From Caldisericota bacterium (GTDB lineage: Bacteria; CAIJMQ01; JAADFP01), in the NCBI GenBank assembly GCA_013152825.1, contig JAADFP010000027.1, positions 1-8,461 on the forward strand: a DNA stretch of 8,461 nucleotides. The letters are read 5' to 3'. Positions 6,211-8,461 of the stretch are shown piece after piece. A model generated the notes under the pieces. That model saw only the letters and a list, made by a program, of their open reading frames with translations, was not told the DNA's origin and ran no database searches. Each line of letters opens with the position of its first letter. Position 1 is the stretch's first letter. The translations under genes and the position numbers were made by a program.

Positions 6211-6219
6211 AGGGGGTGA
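6211..6219 (+). promoter_or_regulatory. Strong Shine-Dalgarno for the lipoprotein
   Basis: AGGGGGTGA differs by one base from AGGAGGTGA and ends 6 nt before ATG 6226. It supports high translation and this start, which yields a complete signal peptide. Confidence 0.75.
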
Positions 6220-6225
6220 AAGAGA

Positions 6226-6633
6226 ATGAAGAGGTTTCTATATATTTCACTATTGGGAATGCTGGCTCTTGGGTTAAGTGGATGTGCTACCATGTCCCCC
6301 CGCACTAAAGCAGGCGCCAAGATTGGGGGGTTAATCGGTGCAGTTGGCGGGGCAGCGATCGATAAAGAGAATCCCTGGCGTGGCGCAGTGGAAGGAGCTG
6401 CCGCAGGTGCATTGATAGGAGGAGCAATTGGTAATATTGTAGATACTGCAGCAAAAGAGGCGGCAGAACAAAACCACACGGTTATATATCAGAGGAAGAC
6501 GGCAGAAGGTGGATGGGAGAAGGTTATAGCTGAACCAACAGGAAAATCTACGGGAAATTACAAGTTGATAAGCATTAAGTACATAAAGGATGGGAAAGTA
6601 GTAAAAGAAGAGATTAAGAAGGTCCCGTATTGA
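6226..6633 (+). CDS. Small glycine-zipper outer-membrane lipoprotein
   Basis: The 135-residue precursor starts with MKRF, a hydrophobic segment (residues 5-16) and the lipobox LSGC at 17-20, so it should be cleaved and lipidated at C20. The next residue is Ala, which by the E. coli Lol rule favours the outer membrane. Residues 29-72 are two Gly/Ala-rich helices (AGAKIGGLIGAVGGAA; GAAAGALIGGAIGN) separated by a short polar turn with DKENPW. This is the glycine-zipper 2TM pattern of SlyB-like lipoproteins. The tail (83-135) is charged, with a predicted beta-rich TVIYQR...YKLISIKYIKDGK, and I recognise no enzyme domain in it. The role is unknown; envelope integrity is a common family theme. It has its own strong promoter and ribosome site, and sits unexpectedly between amino acid genes. 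Confidence 0.85.
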   Translation: MKRFLYISLLGMLALGLSGCATMSPRTKAGAKIGGLIGAVGGAAIDKENPWRGAVEGAAAGALIGGAIGNIVDTAAKEAAEQNHTVIYQRKTAEGGWEKVIAEPTGKSTGNYKLISIKYIKDGKVVKEEIKKVPY

Positions 6634-6655
6634 TAGTAAAATTCAGGTTAGCAAG

Positions 6656-7924
6656 TTGAAAGAGATTGGAATAGGAATAATCGGGCTGGGGACAGTGGGT
6701 AGCGGAGTCTGGGAGATAATCAGGCAGAAGGGGAAAGAATTACTGGCACGCAGTGATGTGGAACTGCAGGTACTCAGGGTATGTGACAAGGATTCTACCC
6801 GGAAAGAAGCATTAGGTATTTCCGGCTCAATTTTTACAGATTCCTGGGAAAAAGTGGTAAGAGACCCCCGGGTAAGCATCGTGGTGGAGCTGATAGGAGG
6901 TATGCATCCGGCTAAAGAAATCATTACCTCGGCCCTGCAGGAGGGAAAGTATATAGTAACCGCGAATAAGGCGCTCCTGGCCGCATGCGGGGAAGAATTG
7001 CTGGGCAAGGGCGAGATATTCTTTGAAGCCAGCGTCATGGGCGGTGTACCGGTGGTAAAAACCATCAAAGAAGGACTGGTAGCTAACCGCATCGAAAAAA
7101 TTCTGGGAGTAATCAACGGCACAGCTAACTACATACTTACCAGCATGGAAAAGGGCAGCGATTATAAAGAGGCTTTACAGGAGGCACAGGAAAAAGGCTT
7201 TGCGGAAGCAGATCCTACCCTGGATGTGGAGGGCTGGGATTCTGCTTATAAACTTTCTATTCTTGCCTACCTTTCCTTCGGGGTCTGGATTAAGCCTGAG
7301 GATATGCTGGTAGAGGGGATAAGCAAGCTTATGCCCGGAGATATTGAGTATGCGCGTCAACTGGGATACACGGTGAAACTGCTGGCTATCGGAAAGAAAA
7401 AAGGAGACTTGTTAGAATTACGTGTGCACCCTGCATTACTTCCTCTCTCGCATTCTCTGTCCGGGGTTAAGGGAGAATTCAATGCCCTCTTTATAAAGGG
7501 AGATGAAGTAGGAGAAATAACCCTGCAGGGAAAAGGAGCAGGCTCACGCCCCACGGCAAGCGCTGTGGTAAGTGATCTGGTGGAGGCAGCATTATTTAAT
7601 TTAAAAGGCACCACCCATGCAATTCTCCCCCCATCTGCTTCCCTCCGCCTGGCAGATGCCCAGAACCTGCCGCTTCGCTACTATATCAGGTTTACGGCGC
7701 TGGATAAGCCCGGGGTCCTCTCCCGCATTGCCGGCGTGCTGGGAGAAAAAGGGATAAGTATCGCCTCAGTGGTTCAGATAGAAAGAAAAGAGGGAGAAGC
7801 AGTGCCTATAATCATGATGACCCACGAAGCCAGGGAAAGAAATCTAAAGGAAGCCTTATCAGAGATAGATAAACTCTCCATAATAAAAAAAGAAACCCTT
7901 TTTATAAGGGTGGAGAATTTTTAA
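6656..7924 (+). CDS. hom: Homoserine dehydrogenase with C-terminal ACT domain
   Basis: Homoserine dehydrogenase reduces aspartate semialdehyde to homoserine with NAD(P)H, the branch point to threonine and methionine. The Rossmann motif GLGTVGSG is at residues 10-17, VTANKALLA (101-109) carries catalytic K105, INGTANYIL is at 153-161, and GFAEADPTLDVEGWDSAYKL (181-200) carries D195 and K199 of the active site. An ACT domain (about 342-421, opening YIRFTALDKPGVLSRIAG) is the usual site of threonine feedback. At 422 residues it has the full monofunctional size, with no kinase domain. TTG 6656 gives MKEIGIGIIGLG, the expected terminus, and no ATG stands at a sensible place. Only a weak AGG (6646-6648 region) precedes it. 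It lies 22 bp after the lipoprotein and should share its promoter. Its last 23 bp overlap the convergent SAM hydrolase. No thrC or thrB is adjacent. Confidence 0.95.
   Translation: MKEIGIGIIGLGTVGSGVWEIIRQKGKELLARSDVELQVLRVCDKDSTRKEALGISGSIFTDSWEKVVRDPRVSIVVELIGGMHPAKEIITSALQEGKYIVTANKALLAACGEELLGKGEIFFEASVMGGVPVVKTIKEGLVANRIEKILGVINGTANYILTSMEKGSDYKEALQEAQEKGFAEADPTLDVEGWDSAYKLSILAYLSFGVWIKPEDMLVEGISKLMPGDIEYARQLGYTVKLLAIGKKKGDLLELRVHPALLPLSHSLSGVKGEFNALFIKGDEVGEITLQGKGAGSRPTASAVVSDLVEAALFNLKGTTHAILPPSASLRLADAQNLPLRYYIRFTALDKPGVLSRIAGVLGEKGISIASVVQIERKEGEAVPIIMMTHEARERNLKEALSEIDKLSIIKKETLFIRVENF
7881..7911 (-). terminator. Intrinsic terminator for the minus-strand gene, inside the convergent overlap
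   Basis: On the minus strand, ACCCTT (7911-7906) and AAGGGT (7900-7895) form a 6-bp stem with a 5-nt loop and are followed by TTCTTTTTTTATTA (7894-7881). The stop codon of the SAM hydrolase (7904-7902) lies in the loop. Read on the plus strand, the same stem is followed only after a gap by TTTTT (about 7918-7922), so weak termination of hom is possible as well. Confidence 0.65.
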
Positions 7925-8461
7925 CCACCACCACCCGTTCTCCCACTTTTGCCTTAAAAAATTGGGCAGCGTTTTTGTTCCTGAGGCTGATTTCCAGGTA
8001 TCCGCTGCTTCCCTCTATTAAAAAGGGCTCATCGCCGCCCTGTGCATAGAAATCTACCCAGTTTTCTATCTTTTCCTTTCCCAGAAATACTTTTATTTCA
8101 TCGCACCCTTTCCAGGAAAGCAGCTCAGGCAGCTTGAAATTGGTAATGATATTGCCAAATCGGTCTATATGGAGTATTTCGCCTTCTGCTTTATCATTTT
8201 CAAAATGCGGTTTTCCCAGGGGAAAGGTTGTCAATTCACTCCGTGAAATCGGAGTGCCTAACTCTTTCAATTCTATTCCCTTACTGAGGTATGCAGAGCA
8301 GGGAGCAAAGATATCTCTGGCATGGAAAGTGCGACTTACCGGCTGGAGAAAGTACTCTTTCCTATCCAGGACCACCACTTCTTCCAGCTCTCCCAGGAGG
8401 GGAGTGAGTATGCCGTTATCAGGCACAACAAAGAAGTAATCCTTGCTTCTGCAGGCCAGGG
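7902..8461 (-). CDS. SAM hydrolase, adenosine-forming (DUF62/SAM hydroxide adenosyltransferase), 5' end outside the window
   Basis: This family uses an activated water to split S-adenosylmethionine into adenosine and methionine, and is related to SAM fluorinase/chlorinase. About 185 C-terminal residues are seen of the usual 250-280. The frame stays open to the right edge and reads KDYFFVVPDNGILTPLL, the conserved family segment, so GTG 8426 is internal and not the start. SRTFHARDIFAP (8336-8301 region) contains the His expected in the Asp-Arg-His triad; the Asp and Arg lie beyond the edge. IDRFGN (8168-8151) followed by IITNF, and SSGYLEIS (8009-7986), are the C-terminal beta-barrel signatures. 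TAA is at 7904-7902, within the terminator loop and 23 bp into the 3' end of convergent hom. The physiological role of the family is not settled. Its place beside a gene of the Thr/Met branch is suggestive only. Confidence 0.88.
   Translation of the reverse strand, partial: LACRSKDYFFVVPDNGILTPLLGELEEVVVLDRKEYFLQPVSRTFHARDIFAPCSAYLSKGIELKELGTPISRSELTTFPLGKPHFENDKAEGEILHIDRFGNIITNFKLPELLSWKGCDEIKVFLGKEKIENWVDFYAQGGDEPFLIEGSSGYLEISLRNKNAAQFFKAKVGERVVVVKNSPPL

Noticed and set aside
8424..8426. GTG 8426 as the start of the SAM hydrolase
   Set aside because: Conserved family residues (YFFVV before PDNG) continue upstream in frame to the window edge, so this codon is internal.
8134..8439. Plus-strand frame of 101 residues opposite the SAM hydrolase
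   Set aside because: The minus strand carries clear family motifs over the same bases.
1..8461. CRISPR array, transposon, phage, toxin-antitoxin or tRNA genes
   Set aside because: I read both strands for regular direct repeats, transposase or integrase motifs and tRNA-like arms, and found none.

Overview
The window reads as chromosomal DNA of an uncultured diderm bacterium. The small lipoprotein has a lipobox followed by Ala and a glycine-zipper segment, a combination typical of outer-membrane lipoproteins. Base composition is moderate, strong Shine-Dalgarno sites occur (AAGGAGGT before the second epimerase), and GTG and TTG starts are used. The gene set and AT-rich spacers would fit a candidate phylum such as Omnitrophota or Aerophobota, but this is a guess and no marker gene settles it.

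Left part (1-2475): after a gene-free edge with a GC-rich nested inverted repeat, two NAD-dependent sugar-nucleotide epimerases are translationally coupled by a GTGA overlap. The first has the Cys4 insertion seen in the dTDP-L-rhamnose 4-epimerase (WbiB) type. The second is of the CDP-paratose 2-epimerase (TyvE/RfbE) type. They are probably the end of a surface-polysaccharide or deoxysugar operon lying to the left.

Middle (2476-6082): a spacer of about 375 bp with several short perfect inverted repeats precedes an isolated trpA (no trpB in view). Two class I PLP aminotransferases follow: an AlaC-like alanine transaminase, then a subgroup I-beta aspartate (possibly prephenate) aminotransferase whose start overlaps it by 22 bp. 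Right part (6083-8461): a well-formed extended -10 promoter drives a short glycine-zipper lipoprotein. Homoserine dehydrogenase with an ACT domain follows 22 bp later and starts at TTG. Its 3' end overlaps, tail to tail, the 3' end of a minus-strand SAM hydrolase (DUF62 family) that runs off the right edge. An intrinsic terminator for the minus strand lies inside this overlap.

The aminotransferases, homoserine dehydrogenase and TrpA together supply Ala, Asp and possibly aromatic amino acid precursors, Thr/Met precursors and Trp. AlaC next to Hom is a known neighbourhood in other bacteria; here the second aminotransferase and a lipoprotein lie between them. I see no CRISPR array, transposase, phage gene, tRNA or rRNA, and no convincing new multi-gene system. 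The points most worth a second look are the Trp-containing mini-ORF across the trpA start, the terminator inside the convergent overlap, the inverted-repeat spacers, and the paired unusual deoxysugar epimerases.
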